A stretch of 64,000 nt of DNA, taken from contig JAUNNY010000001.1 in NCBI GenBank assembly GCA_030531215.1, positions 62,001-126,000 of the forward strand. Reading direction: 5' to 3'. The notes below the pieces were generated by a model that made no database searches, had not been told where the DNA came from, and saw only the letters and a program-made list of their open reading frames with translations. The position numbers and the translations under genes were made by a program. This stretch comes from Erysipelotrichaceae bacterium (GTDB lineage Bacteria; Bacillota_I; Bacilli_A; Erysipelotrichales; Erysipelotrichaceae). This document shows positions 25,940 through 34,921 of the stretch, in pieces; positions within the stretch are counted from its first letter, which is position 1, and every line of letters begins with the position of its first letter.

Positions 25940-27327
25940 TGCCAGAACTTCCTGAAGTGCAAACGGTTCTTGATACATTAGAGAAAAAAATAAAGAATCG
26001 AAAAATAGTTGATATTGATATACTTTATGAACCTATCGTCGATTTAGATAGCAATGTTTTCAAACATAAACTTATAGGCCAACATTTCCGTAAATTCAAA
26101 AGGAGAGGCAAATATCTGCTTTTTGAAATGGACGATATAACTTTTGTTTCACATCTAAGAATGGAAGGCAAATATTTTATCTTGGATGATAAAACCCCTA
26201 TAACAAAACATGATCACGTTATTTTTTATTTAGATGATAATACACAACTACGTTATAACGATGTTCGGAAGTTTGGTCGAATGGAATTGATTTATAAAGA
26301 AAAAGATTATAAAGTATTCAAAGATTTAGGCCCTGAACCTTTTAGTGATGACTTTAATCTTGACTATTGCCACAATTATCTAAAAAATAATACCGCTCCT
26401 ATTAAACAGATTTTATTAAATCAATCATTTGTTGCTGGAATTGGGAATATATATGCTGATGAGATTTTATATTATATGAAAGCCAATCCTAATACTATTG
26501 GTCACAATATTACTGAAGGCGATATAAAAAAATTGATAAAAGGATGCCGTTTAATATTGTCTAAAGCAATTGAAAAGGGCGGAACCACTATTAGATCATA
26601 TACTTCATCATTAGGTGTAACCGGTAGATTCCAATTAGATTTAAAAGTTCACACAAAAGATATATGTCCAAAGTGCAAAGGAGAAATAAAGAAGATTGTA
26701 GTAGGCGGTAGAGGAACTTATTATTGCCCAAATTGTCAAAAACAAAGAATTAAAATTGCTATAACAGGAACAATTGGTTCAGGAAAGAGTGAAGCATCAA
26801 ATCATTTACGCGATAAGAAGGGCTATGAGGTTTTTGATTGCGATGAGACTAATAGATTGTTATTAGAACCAAACGCTTCGGGATACAAACAAGTCAAAAA
26901 AGCATTCCCAGAATGTTTTAAAAAAGGCAAACTAGATAAATCCTCTCTCGCAAAACTAGTTTTTGCTAGTCCAAAAGATAAACAAAAATTAGAAAATATT
27001 ATGCATCCTTTAATTTTTAAAGAAATGGAAAAAGCTATCGAAAATAATAAATTATTTATAGCTGAAGTTCCGTTATTATTTGAAAGTAAATGGGACAAGT
27101 ATTTTGATTACAGCATTTTGTTGGAAAGTGATGAAAAAAACGTTCTAAAACATCTAAAATTGCGTGGTTTTTCACAAAAAGAAGCAAAAAGTCGTATAAA
27201 TAATCAAATGTCAGTTAAGGAAAAAGAAAAAAGAGCATCAAGAATAATATATAATAATGGTAGTTTGAAAGATTTGTATTCGTCGATAGATGAAACTATA
27301 GAAAGTATTATTAATGTTAGGAACTGA
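25939..27327 (+). CDS. MutM-CoaE fusion: formamidopyrimidine-DNA glycosylase joined to dephospho-CoA kinase
   Basis: One uninterrupted 462-codon frame encodes two enzymes. Residues 1 to about 268 are MutM: N-terminal MPELPEVQTV with catalytic Pro2 and Glu3, the conserved Lys region KRRGKYLLFEM, and the C-terminal zinc finger CPKC...CPNCQ. Within a few residues dephospho-CoA kinase begins (KIAITGTIGSGKSEAS, P-loop at about 277-284), continuing with DCDETNRLL, EVPLLFESKWD and the lid LRGFSQKEAKSRI. The combined length is close to that of the two separate Bacillus proteins, so neither half is truncated and almost no linker exists. In Bacillus mutM and coaE are adjacent; here the boundary has no stop and no ribosome-binding site. 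nrdR, found nearby in Bacillus, is absent. Confidence 0.93.
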   Translation: MPELPEVQTVLDTLEKKIKNRKIVDIDILYEPIVDLDSNVFKHKLIGQHFRKFKRRGKYLLFEMDDITFVSHLRMEGKYFILDDKTPITKHDHVIFYLDDNTQLRYNDVRKFGRMELIYKEKDYKVFKDLGPEPFSDDFNLDYCHNYLKNNTAPIKQILLNQSFVAGIGNIYADEILYYMKANPNTIGHNITEGDIKKLIKGCRLILSKAIEKGGTTIRSYTSSLGVTGRFQLDLKVHTKDICPKCKGEIKKIVVGGRGTYYCPNCQKQRIKIAITGTIGSGKSEASNHLRDKKGYEVFDCDETNRLLLEPNASGYKQVKKAFPECFKKGKLDKSSLAKLVFASPKDKQKLENIMHPLIFKEMEKAIENNKLFIAEVPLLFESKWDKYFDYSILLESDEKNVLKHLKLRGFSQKEAKSRINNQMSVKEKEKRASRIIYNNGSLKDLYSSIDETIESIINVRN

Positions 27328-28441
27328 GAGTTACAAGATTCAAATTAAGGGCGAACTATCTAATGAGAGATTAAAATCTCTTATCTTTTTCTATGAGCCA
27401 TTGATCGGAAATGATGCTTTGTATCTATATGAGTTTATGTATTTTAGAAACAATGACAATCGTTTTAAAGAAATAAATGATTTGTTGACCAGTTTAAATA
27501 TTAGTGTTGATGAATTTGAGAAAAGATGCAATATACTAAATGAATATAAATTGGTTGCGACATTAAAAAAAGGTCCTCAATATGTCTTTAAAATAAGAGA
27601 ACCATTATTGATGCAAGAATTTATTAAAAATGATTTATTTGTACGTAACTTTATCTTAAAAACTTCTGGTAAGTACTATCAGGAATTATTAGCTGATATT
27701 AAACTTGACGATAATTATAACGAGTTTGAGGATATATCTAAAAATTTTGATGCTACTAATCTTCAAGATTGGTCTGCAAATGATGAAACATATTTAAAGA
27801 GTGATAACAATACTGATAATTATAATTTCAATACGATTTTTAATGTTAATACATTCTTAAAAGAAGTATCAACTAATCTATTCCCAATGCGTTTAAGAAC
27901 AGAGAATAATTTGAGACAATTAGCAACCTTAGCTGATTTGTATAATATTTCATATGATAAGATGTCTAATTTCTTAACTAAAGCATGTAAATTAGATTCT
28001 GATCATATTGATTTTAATTATTTGAAGTATTTGTGCATTCATTCGAATTCTGATTATCAAAAGGTAGACCAAGGAAATTATAATGTTCCATGTTTAACTT
28101 ACTTGATGTCTTTGCAGGATGGCAAAGAGGTTACTGAATATGATAAGATCATAATCTACAAATTGTCTAATGATTATAAGCTTAATCCAAGTGTCATTAA
28201 CGTCTTGTTAGAACATTGTTTGAAAAATTGTGATAATCGATTAATTGAAAAATATATTTATGGAATTGCTTCAGATTTGCATCGCAATGATATTAAAAAT
28301 GCAAAGCAAGCTCTTGAAAGATTAGATGTTCATTCTAATCAAGAAGAAATCAAAGAACAGCTTCCTAAATATGATACAAGTAAGAATCCTGCACTTAATG
28401 AACAAAGATTGGCAGAAATATTAAATAGAAGGACTAAATAG
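27314..28441 (+). CDS. dnaB: Primosome protein DnaB (Bacillus-type helicase loader)
   Basis: Membrane-associated replication-initiation protein that, with DnaD and DnaI, loads the replicative helicase. It is not the helicase called DnaB in E. coli. The 375 residues have an N-terminal winged-helix-like domain (about 1-110; KSLIFFYEPLIGNDALYLY) and a C-terminal DnaD-like helical domain (about 255-365, with KLNPSVINVLLEHCLKNCDNR on the plus strand). It overlaps the mutM-coaE end by 14 bases and the dnaI start region by one. Identification rests on this domain pattern and the conserved coaE-dnaB-dnaI order. Confidence 0.85.
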   Translation: MLGTESYKIQIKGELSNERLKSLIFFYEPLIGNDALYLYEFMYFRNNDNRFKEINDLLTSLNISVDEFEKRCNILNEYKLVATLKKGPQYVFKIREPLLMQEFIKNDLFVRNFILKTSGKYYQELLADIKLDDNYNEFEDISKNFDATNLQDWSANDETYLKSDNNTDNYNFNTIFNVNTFLKEVSTNLFPMRLRTENNLRQLATLADLYNISYDKMSNFLTKACKLDSDHIDFNYLKYLCIHSNSDYQKVDQGNYNVPCLTYLMSLQDGKEVTEYDKIIIYKLSNDYKLNPSVINVLLEHCLKNCDNRLIEKYIYGIASDLHRNDIKNAKQALERLDVHSNQEEIKEQLPKYDTSKNPALNEQRLAEILNRRTK

Positions 28442-28443
28442 TG

Positions 28444-29304
28444 ATGAATAGTATTGATTTAATTAAAAAAGACAACTATCTAGATGCTTTTATCAAAAAA
28501 CATAATCTGACTGATGAATATGTTAATAGCCATATTAATGTTTTTATGCGTGTTTATGAATCACGTAATAAATGCATAAATTGCAAAGGCTTATATTGCT
28601 GTAGCCAAGCTTCAGTTGGCCAAAGATTGGATATTTCTTATGAACAAATTCTACTAGAAGAAATAGAATATTGTGATTATTATTTAGCTAAACAGAAAGA
28701 TGTTTCTCTAACAAATAGTTATGTATATTCAGATATTTCTGATCAGTTAATTGGAAATGATTTAGATAATATTCAATTATTCGATGATGAAAAAGGATTA
28801 TTCATAGAACTTTACGACATTCTTGATGGAAAGTCGAATAAAGGCATATATGTTTGTGGTGAGATGGGTGTAGGCAAGACATATTTGGTTTCTGCCTTAG
28901 CTAATTCGCTTGTTAAAAAACATAAAAAAGTGGCATTTGTTAAAGTTTCGTCATTTATTAACGAAATGAGAAGACTAGTTGGAAATGATACAATTATGTT
29001 TGATAAGTATATGAACGATTTAAAGAATGTTGACTATTTATTCTTGGATGATATTGGTTCAGAATCAGTTTCAACTTTCTCAAGAGATGATATTTTGTTC
29101 ACTATCTTAGATTATCGTATGGAAAATAATTTAACTACTATATTTACTTCTAATTTAAATAAACAAGATTTAGTTAAACATTATACGTTTGATAAGAAAG
29201 ATAATTCTAGTATCTTAAGAGCAAAAAGATTAGTAGAAAGAATAGATGTTCTAAGTAATGACTATACAATAATAGGTCAAAACAAAAGGAGGCAAACATG
29301 TTAA
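28444..29304 (+). CDS. dnaI: Primosome helicase loader DnaI
   Basis: AAA+ ATPase that loads the replicative helicase onto DNA. The 286 residues have an N-terminal helicase-binding region with a cysteine cluster (CINCKGLYCC, about 41-50) that probably holds zinc. The AAA+ domain has Walker A CGEMGVGKTYLV (about 138-149) and Walker B YLFLDDIGSE (about 198-207). The ATG at 28444 follows AAGGA; a GTG one codon earlier overlaps the dnaB stop. The 3' end overlaps pfkA by seven bases. Gene order supports the assignment strongly. Confidence 0.92.
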   Translation: MNSIDLIKKDNYLDAFIKKHNLTDEYVNSHINVFMRVYESRNKCINCKGLYCCSQASVGQRLDISYEQILLEEIEYCDYYLAKQKDVSLTNSYVYSDISDQLIGNDLDNIQLFDDEKGLFIELYDILDGKSNKGIYVCGEMGVGKTYLVSALANSLVKKHKKVAFVKVSSFINEMRRLVGNDTIMFDKYMNDLKNVDYLFLDDIGSESVSTFSRDDILFTILDYRMENNLTTIFTSNLNKQDLVKHYTFDKKDNSSILRAKRLVERIDVLSNDYTIIGQNKRRQTC

Positions 29305-30257
29305 GAAAAATTGGTGTATTAACTTCTGGCGGTGACTCTCCAGGTATGAATGCTGCAATTAGAGCCGTTACAAGATCTGCTATTACAAATGGCATTGAAG
29401 TAGTTGGTATTAGAGATGGTTATAAGGGCCTTATTGATGGTTCTTTTATTCCTTTTGAGAAAAGATCTGTATCTGAAATAATGTCTAGAGGCGGAACTAT
29501 TTTGGGTAGTGCACGTCTTCCAGAGTTTAAAGAAGAGGCAGTAATCAATAAAGGTGTTGAAAAATTAAAGGAAAATGGTATTGATGCTTTGGTTGTAATT
29601 GGTGGCGATGGTACTTACAGAGGCGCTGATTCATTAACTAAACATGGTGTAAATTGCATTGCTTTACCTGGTACTATTGATAACGATATACAAGGTACTG
29701 ATTATACAATCGGTTTTGACACAGCATTAAATACAATTGTTGATTGCGTCGACAAATTAAAAGATACATCAAGTTCACATCACCGTTGTTCTGTTGTTGA
29801 AGTTATGGGAAATAGATGTGGTGATTTAGCTATTTATTCTGGCATATCATGTGGTGCTGAAATATTAATTACTCCTGAAACAGGTTATGATGAAGAAGCA
29901 GTTTTAGAAAAATTGAAATATCTAGAGAATCAAGGCAAGAATCATGCGATTGTTATCGTTTCTGAAAAAGTATGCGATGTTAATGATCTTGCTAGTAAAA
30001 TTTCTAAAGTTACAGGATTTGCAGGTAGAGCTACAATCTTAGGCCACATTCAAAGAGGTGGTTCGCCAACTCCTAATGATAGGGTATTAGCTTCAAGAAT
30101 GGGTTGCAAAGCTGTGGACTTATTGATTCAAGGTATTGGTGGACAATGTGTCGCTATTCAAAATAACGAAATTATTTCTATGAGTATTGAAGAGTGTGTC
30201 AACATGTCTCGTAAATCAAAGAAAGAATTCTATCGCTTATTTGATAAATTAGTTTAA
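29298..30257 (+). CDS. pfkA: 6-phosphofructokinase
   Basis: Commits fructose 6-phosphate to glycolysis using ATP. The 319 residues are the usual bacterial length. The sequence includes the ATP-binding start IGVLTSGGDSPGMNAAIRA, the catalytic loop PGTIDNDIQGTDYTIGFDTA and the substrate segment EVMGNRCGDLA. The ATG follows AAAGGAGG and overlaps the dnaI stop. The usual partner pyk is not downstream; a strong terminator follows. Placement behind dnaI ties a central glycolytic gene to the replication operon, which is unusual. Confidence 0.97.
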   Translation: MLRKIGVLTSGGDSPGMNAAIRAVTRSAITNGIEVVGIRDGYKGLIDGSFIPFEKRSVSEIMSRGGTILGSARLPEFKEEAVINKGVEKLKENGIDALVVIGGDGTYRGADSLTKHGVNCIALPGTIDNDIQGTDYTIGFDTALNTIVDCVDKLKDTSSSHHRCSVVEVMGNRCGDLAIYSGISCGAEILITPETGYDEEAVLEKLKYLENQGKNHAIVIVSEKVCDVNDLASKISKVTGFAGRATILGHIQRGGSPTPNDRVLASRMGCKAVDLLIQGIGGQCVAIQNNEIISMSIEECVNMSRKSKKEFYRLFDKLV

Positions 30258-30278
30258 TATCTATATATGTATTTAATA

Positions 30279-30311
30279 AAAATTAGCCACTACAATGTAG
30301 TGGCTAATTTT
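30279..30311. terminator. Bidirectional terminator between pfkA and RNase J
   Basis: A perfect 15-bp stem (30279-30293 with 30297-30311) and AAT loop. The outer A4/T4 pairs supply a U run on either strand. Confidence 0.9.
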
Positions 30312-30312
30312 G

Positions 30313-32067
30313 TTATTCAGATTTTTTAATTGCATCTTTGTGATTTAAGATTACAGGGATAACAATAGGGTTCCTATTTGTTTTTTGATATAGATATGGT
30401 TCAACTGTGTTTTTGATGCAATTCTTTAAATCACCAAATGTTACTTTTTGTTTCATTGCTTGTCGTAATGCATCGTAGACAATTTGTTCTGCTTCTTTAA
30501 TTAGAGTTTGATTATCTCTAATGTATACGAAACCTCTTGAAACTATACCTGGGCGGCATAGTATCTTATTAGTACGTGAATCAATGCATACGATTACAGC
30601 AACTAATCCATTATCAGCTAGAATCTTACGATCTTTTAATACAGAAGTTGATAATCCTGAAATGTCATTACCATCAACATATATAGCATCTGTTTGAATT
30701 CTGACATTCGATCTATAAACTTCACCCTCATGAAGAACTAATGCATCGCCATTAGCACAAATAAAGCAATTTTCTTTTGGGATGCCTGTTTCAATTGCAG
30801 AATCAGCATGAATTTTCAACATTTTGTATTCACCATGTACAGGCATAAAATATTTAGGTTTAATTAATTGCAACATTAATTTTTGTTCTTCCTTTGAAGC
30901 ATGGCCTGTTGTATGCAAAGAAGATAATGTAGAGTTTACTAATACCTTAGCGCCATTTCTTACAAGTTTATTTACGATGCCATTAATGTTCATAGCATTA
31001 CCAGGAATTGCGCTAGAAGAGAAAACAACGGTGTCACCAGGAATGATTTTTACATATTTATGTGAACCATCAGCAATTCTAGATAAAGCTGCTAAGGCTT
31101 CACCTTGAGAGCCTGTACATACAATACAAAGTTTATCAACTGGAATCGTATTTATTAATTCAGGAGATATGAAAGTGTCTTCAGAAACATCAATTGTCTT
31201 CATTTGTAAACCGATTTCAACAACGTTTTCCATTGATCTACCAAAAACAACTACATGTCGTCCACAATCTTTTGCGGCTTTGATGATTTGTGACAATCGA
31301 TTAACGTTAGATGCAAATGTTGATACTAATATTCTTCCTGAAGTTTTTCTCATAATATCATTGATTGCAGAAGCAACTTGTTTTTCCGAGATAGAAAAAC
31401 CATCAACTTCTGAGTTAGTAGAATCAGACATTAATAAAGTCACACCAGCTGCTCCGATATATGCCATTTTTTGATAATCAGAATTTTGGCCGACAGGTGT
31501 TAAGTCAAACTTAAAGTCACCAGTCTCGACGATTCTTCCGTTAGGCGTATTAATTAAAATGCCCAAAGAATCTGGAATAGAGTGAATGGTATTAAAGAAG
31601 CCAACTCTAAAGTGCTCTGTTTGAATTGATGAATCACCATCAATTTCGATTACTTGTGTATTAGCTAATCTTCTTTTTTCTTGTAGTTTCTTTTCTATAA
31701 GTGCTTTCGCAAATCTAGGTGCATAAATCTTTTTAACTGGACATGATAATAAAAAGAAAGGTATACCACCTATATGGTCTTCATGTCCATGTGTAATGAT
31801 TAAGCAAGCAATCTTATCTTTATTTTTAATTAAGTGAGTGTAATCAGGAATTACATAATCCACACCTAATAGTTCATCTTCAGGAAATTTTACACCAGAA
31901 TCAACTATGATAATTTCATTATCATGTTCGAAACAGTACATATTTTTTCCAACTTCACCTAAGCCACCTAATGCATATACTAAAGTATCTTTCTTAGGAT
32001 CATAATTAGTAACGCCATAACTATTAACACTATTTGGGTCTTTGTTATAGCAACACAATAAACGCAT
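30313..32067 (-). CDS. rnj: Ribonuclease J
   Basis: Metallo-beta-lactamase/beta-CASP nuclease with 5'-3' exo and endo activity in mRNA decay and rRNA maturation. The 584 residues contain LITHGHEDHIGGIPFFL (zinc ligands, about 85-101), ETGDFKFDLTPVG, LMSDSTNSE, the beta-CASP segment and MPVHGEYKM. The C-terminal domain ends with KNTVEPYLYQKTNRNP. It is about 30 residues longer than Bacillus RNase J1, mostly at the N-terminus. GGAG precedes the ATG. Only one RNase J gene is seen here; J1 versus J2 cannot be decided, so I use the general symbol. Confidence 0.94.
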   Translation of the reverse strand: MRLLCCYNKDPNSVNSYGVTNYDPKKDTLVYALGGLGEVGKNMYCFEHDNEIIIVDSGVKFPEDELLGVDYVIPDYTHLIKNKDKIACLIITHGHEDHIGGIPFFLLSCPVKKIYAPRFAKALIEKKLQEKRRLANTQVIEIDGDSSIQTEHFRVGFFNTIHSIPDSLGILINTPNGRIVETGDFKFDLTPVGQNSDYQKMAYIGAAGVTLLMSDSTNSEVDGFSISEKQVASAINDIMRKTSGRILVSTFASNVNRLSQIIKAAKDCGRHVVVFGRSMENVVEIGLQMKTIDVSEDTFISPELINTIPVDKLCIVCTGSQGEALAALSRIADGSHKYVKIIPGDTVVFSSSAIPGNAMNINGIVNKLVRNGAKVLVNSTLSSLHTTGHASKEEQKLMLQLIKPKYFMPVHGEYKMLKIHADSAIETGIPKENCFICANGDALVLHEGEVYRSNVRIQTDAIYVDGNDISGLSTSVLKDRKILADNGLVAVIVCIDSRTNKILCRPGIVSRGFVYIRDNQTLIKEAEQIVYDALRQAMKQKVTFGDLKNCIKNTVEPYLYQKTNRNPIVIPVILNHKDAIKKSE

Positions 32068-32112
32068 ATATATTCTCCTCGATTATATTTTCATTCCAAT
32101 TTCACTAAAAAA

Positions 32113-32141
32113 ATTATATCTTATTATTTTTTATTATTCAA
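32113..32141 (-). promoter_or_regulatory. Promoter of the RNase J gene
   Basis: Minus-strand TTGAAT (32136-32141), 17-bp spacer, TATAAT (32113-32118). It overlaps the 3' end of def and leaves about 40 bases of leader including GGAG. Confidence 0.6.
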
Positions 32142-32694
32142 TTACAGTTGCTTCAGGATCAACACGGAAAGGATTGTTCTTATCAATACGGTCATAGAAA
32201 AGAATTCCCTTGAAGTGATCTAGTTCGTGTTGAAGTATGATAGCCAAGTAGCCACCTGTTTTTATTTCAATTTGTTTATCTTGAAGTAAATCATAAGCTT
32301 TAACTTTAATTCTTTTTGAGCGATACACATATCCTTCATGATCTTCTGGAACAGATAAACATCCTTCACCAGTCTTGATATAAGATTTTTCAACTGATTC
32401 TGTAACGATTTTCGGATTGACTAAAGCATATTCTACTACTTTATTATTTTCAGCATCCTTTAAAACTATAGCTGTCATTTTTTTAGGAATACCAATTTGG
32501 ATAGCACTTATACCGACAGCTGGTCTCAAGTTCTCTTTTTCTGCAATCTCTGGTATTGTTGAGTCATCAACGTATTTTAACATCTGTAAAAGAGTCTCTT
32601 TGTCTTCATCAGATAATGGCAAAGAAACATCTTCAGATCTTCTTCTAATTAATTCGTTATCATCTTTGATGATTGTATCGTTGTTGATTAACAT
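32134..32694 (-). CDS. def: Peptide deformylase
   Basis: Removes the formyl group from nascent N-terminal methionine. The 186 residues have all three metalloenzyme motifs: AVGISAIQIG (motif 1), EGCLSVPE (motif 2, metal Cys) and QHELDHFKG (motif 3, two His and catalytic Glu). This is the longer type found in Bacillota. I start at 32694 (third codon of the longest frame): TATAAT at 32703-32708 lies only two bases from the upstream ATG but eight from this one, so a message could begin just at this ATG. No Shine-Dalgarno is seen. It is divergent from ftsW. Confidence 0.92.
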   Translation of the reverse strand: MLINNDTIIKDDNELIRRRSEDVSLPLSDEDKETLLQMLKYVDDSTIPEIAEKENLRPAVGISAIQIGIPKKMTAIVLKDAENNKVVEYALVNPKIVTESVEKSYIKTGEGCLSVPEDHEGYVYRSKRIKVKAYDLLQDKQIEIKTGGYLAIILQHELDHFKGILFYDRIDKNNPFRVDPEATVIE

Positions 32695-32702
32695 ACCCAT
32701 AT

Positions 32703-32708
32703 ATTATA
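32703..32708 (-). promoter_or_regulatory. def -10 element, leaderless
   Basis: Minus-strand TATAAT ends eight bases before the chosen def ATG. It is interleaved with the divergent ftsW promoter 15 bases away. A weak TTATTT lies at 17-bp spacing. Confidence 0.6.
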
Positions 32709-32720
32709 TAACAAGATCCA

Positions 32721-32729
32721 TGATAAAAT
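32721..32729 (+). promoter_or_regulatory. ftsW extended -10 promoter, leaderless
   Basis: TGaTAAAAT (TAAAAT at 32724-32729) ends six bases before the ftsW ATG at 32736. There is no Shine-Dalgarno and no clear -35. Confidence 0.65.
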
Positions 32730-32735
32730 AAGCAT

Positions 32736-33944
32736 ATGGGATTAAAACAAAAATTGCATTTATTAACTAGTAAGTTCACGATTGGCAATCCAATCGTGTT
32801 TTTTGCGGCTATTATAGTTGTTATTTTTGGCTCGTTGATGGTCATTTCTGCTGAGATGGGAAATGCCGTAGGTGATACGCAGCATTTAACTAGTTCTATA
32901 GGAAAACAAACTGCTTATGCCTTAATTGGCATTTTGTGTTTGTTGATTTGTACTAATCTTAATATACAAAGATTTTCAATTAACTTTTATTGGGCTATTT
33001 ATATTGTTGTTTTAGGTTTGCTTATTATCACACGTTTTTTTGGTGAAATTAATGGTGCTTATGCTTGGATTTCTATAGGTTCTGCCACTATCCAGCCATC
33101 AGAAATTGCTAAAGCATTTATGATTGCTTTTGGTGCAAAACTATTAAACGAAACAGATGAGAATAAATTGTATGAAAACTTTAAGAAATATGCTATCTTT
33201 TCAGCCGTTTATTTTTTCGTTATTTTGGCATGGCAAAAAGATTTGGGTTCTGCTGTTGTCTTGGCCATTATTTGTTATTGCATTTTACTTGTACCTAGTG
33301 GTAAGAAGATAAGAACAGCTCAATTTTGGATGCTTGTGGCTATTTTTGTTGCTGTAGTTGGAATGGCTTTTGCGTTATCGCCTGCGTTTACCAATTTTTT
33401 AATGGAACATGATGATAACTATATGGTTGGAAGATTCTTAGCTTCTGCCAATCCATTCTTATATCAATATGACTACGGTTATCATTTAATAATGTCATTA
33501 GCATCTTTTGCGACAGGGGGTTTATTTGGTCTTGGGTACGGCAATTCAATTCATAAATATATGAATTTCCCAAATCCTTCTAGTGATTTCATCTTGCCAG
33601 TAATTGTCGAAGAAACAGGATTTGTGGGATTTAGTATTTTAATATCTTTCTATTTAGTAATAATGATTAGTCTTGCTGTATATACATTTAGGACTGATAG
33701 GATTGATAGCCGAATTATCTTGTTAGGTACTTTTTTATATTTTGTTGTGCATTTCATCTTAAACGTTGGCGGAGTTAGTGGAATTATTCCTTTGACTGGT
33801 GTTCCACTATTATTGGTCAGTTCTGGTGGTTCATCAATGGCGATGTCTTTGGCTGCACTAGGAATGTCACAACATGTAATAATGAGAAATAAGAATGCGC
33901 ATAATAGCAGGAAAATACAAAAAGACACCAATCAAAACTCTTGA
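32736..33944 (+). CDS. ftsW: SEDS peptidoglycan glycosyltransferase, probably FtsW
   Basis: Polytopic membrane enzyme that polymerises lipid II at the division site. The 402 residues contain about ten membrane helices. SEDS signatures are GAYAWISIGSATIQPSEIAK, WQKDLGSAV (catalytic Asp region), GLGYGNSIHKYMNFPNPSSD and PLTGVPLLLVSSGGSSM. FtsW is preferred over RodA because rsmD and coaD follow, as near ftsW in Bacillus; sequence alone does not settle it. It overlaps rsmD by 50 bases. The predicted transcript starts at its ATG. Confidence 0.88.
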   Translation: MGLKQKLHLLTSKFTIGNPIVFFAAIIVVIFGSLMVISAEMGNAVGDTQHLTSSIGKQTAYALIGILCLLICTNLNIQRFSINFYWAIYIVVLGLLIITRFFGEINGAYAWISIGSATIQPSEIAKAFMIAFGAKLLNETDENKLYENFKKYAIFSAVYFFVILAWQKDLGSAVVLAIICYCILLVPSGKKIRTAQFWMLVAIFVAVVGMAFALSPAFTNFLMEHDDNYMVGRFLASANPFLYQYDYGYHLIMSLASFATGGLFGLGYGNSIHKYMNFPNPSSDFILPVIVEETGFVGFSILISFYLVIMISLAVYTFRTDRIDSRIILLGTFLYFVVHFILNVGGVSGIIPLTGVPLLLVSSGGSSMAMSLAALGMSQHVIMRNKNAHNSRKIQKDTNQNS

Positions 33945-34437
33945 GGGTGATGATATCACAAGACCTACAAGAGATATGGTCAAAGAAGCTTTATTTTCTA
34001 GTATTGAGATATATTCTGATACGAGATTTTTAGATTTGTTTTCTGGCACTGGTTCTATTGGCTTAGAAGCTTTATCTAGAGGCTGTGCGGATGCTGTATT
34101 TAACGATATAAATAAAAGTGCTGTAAAAATAATTAAAGAAAACTTGAATAAAGTTAAAGAAAATAGAGATGTATATAATCTAGATTATCAAGAATGTCTT
34201 GCGAAACTTGAAGGACAGAAATTTGATTATATATATTGTGATCCACCATATAAGTTTAGCGCCTATGAAGAAATATTATATTATGTTGATAAATATAAGC
34301 TTCTAAATAAAAAAGGTATAATTATTATGGAAGTTAGAAAAGATACAGATTTAAAAGATACCTATTTGAATATGAATTTATATAAAGAAAAAAGATATGG
34401 TATCAACAAGTTATATTACTATAAGATGGGAGATTAA
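33895..34437 (+). CDS. rsmD: 16S rRNA (guanine-N2) methyltransferase RsmD
   Basis: Methylates G966 (E. coli numbering) of 16S rRNA. The 180 residues begin with the family start MRIIAGKYKKTPIKT, fixing the ATG 50 bases inside ftsW. The SAM-binding motif is FLDLFSGTGSIGLEALSRG (about 45-63) and the catalytic N4/N2-type motif is YCDPPY (about 118-123). Upstream ribosome-binding is weak, so translation may couple to ftsW. coaD follows after one base, as in many Bacillota. Confidence 0.93.
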   Translation: MRIIAGKYKKTPIKTLEGDDITRPTRDMVKEALFSSIEIYSDTRFLDLFSGTGSIGLEALSRGCADAVFNDINKSAVKIIKENLNKVKENRDVYNLDYQECLAKLEGQKFDYIYCDPPYKFSAYEEILYYVDKYKLLNKKGIIIMEVRKDTDLKDTYLNMNLYKEKRYGINKLYYYKMGD

Positions 34438-34438
34438 A

Positions 34439-34921
34439 ATGATAAAAGCTATATATCCAGGAACATTTGATCCAATTACTGTTGGCCATTTAGATATTAT
34501 TCGTAGAGCAGCAAAAATATATGACAAATTAATAGTCGCTGTAATGGAAAATCGTAGTAAGAAATGTACATTTTCTGCAAAAGAAAGAAAAGAATTAATT
34601 GAGAAATGTGTCAAGGATTTACCAAATGTTAAGGTTGTAGTTGGTGAAGGGTTGACTGTTGAATATGCTAAAAAGATTGGCTGCAAGGTTATTGTAAGGG
34701 GCATTAGAGCTGTAACTGATTATGAATCAGAATTGGCTAATGCTACGGCAAATATGAGTTTAAATAGTGCGATTGAGACTTGTTTCTTTGTTGCAAAACC
34801 TGAACTATCATTCTTATCTAGTTCTATAACTAAGGAGATTGCATCCTTTGGCGGGGATATTTCATCGTATGTGCCCAAAGCCATTGCCAAAGAAGTTTCT
34901 AAAAAACTATGTATGAAGTAA
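34439..34921 (+). CDS. coaD: Phosphopantetheine adenylyltransferase
   Basis: Makes dephospho-CoA from ATP and 4'-phosphopantetheine, the step before CoaE, whose domain is fused to MutM at 25939-27327. The 160 residues have the nucleotidyltransferase start MIKAIYPGTFDPITVGHLDI with the (T/H)xGH motif and the block KLIVAVMENRSKK. The C-terminal SSSITKEIASFGGD carries the nucleotide-binding ISSTxxR-type loop in variant form. GGGAG precedes the ATG. The following gene overlaps its 3' end. Confidence 0.95.
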   Translation: MIKAIYPGTFDPITVGHLDIIRRAAKIYDKLIVAVMENRSKKCTFSAKERKELIEKCVKDLPNVKVVVGEGLTVEYAKKIGCKVIVRGIRAVTDYESELANATANMSLNSAIETCFFVAKPELSFLSSSITKEIASFGGDISSYVPKAIAKEVSKKLCMK

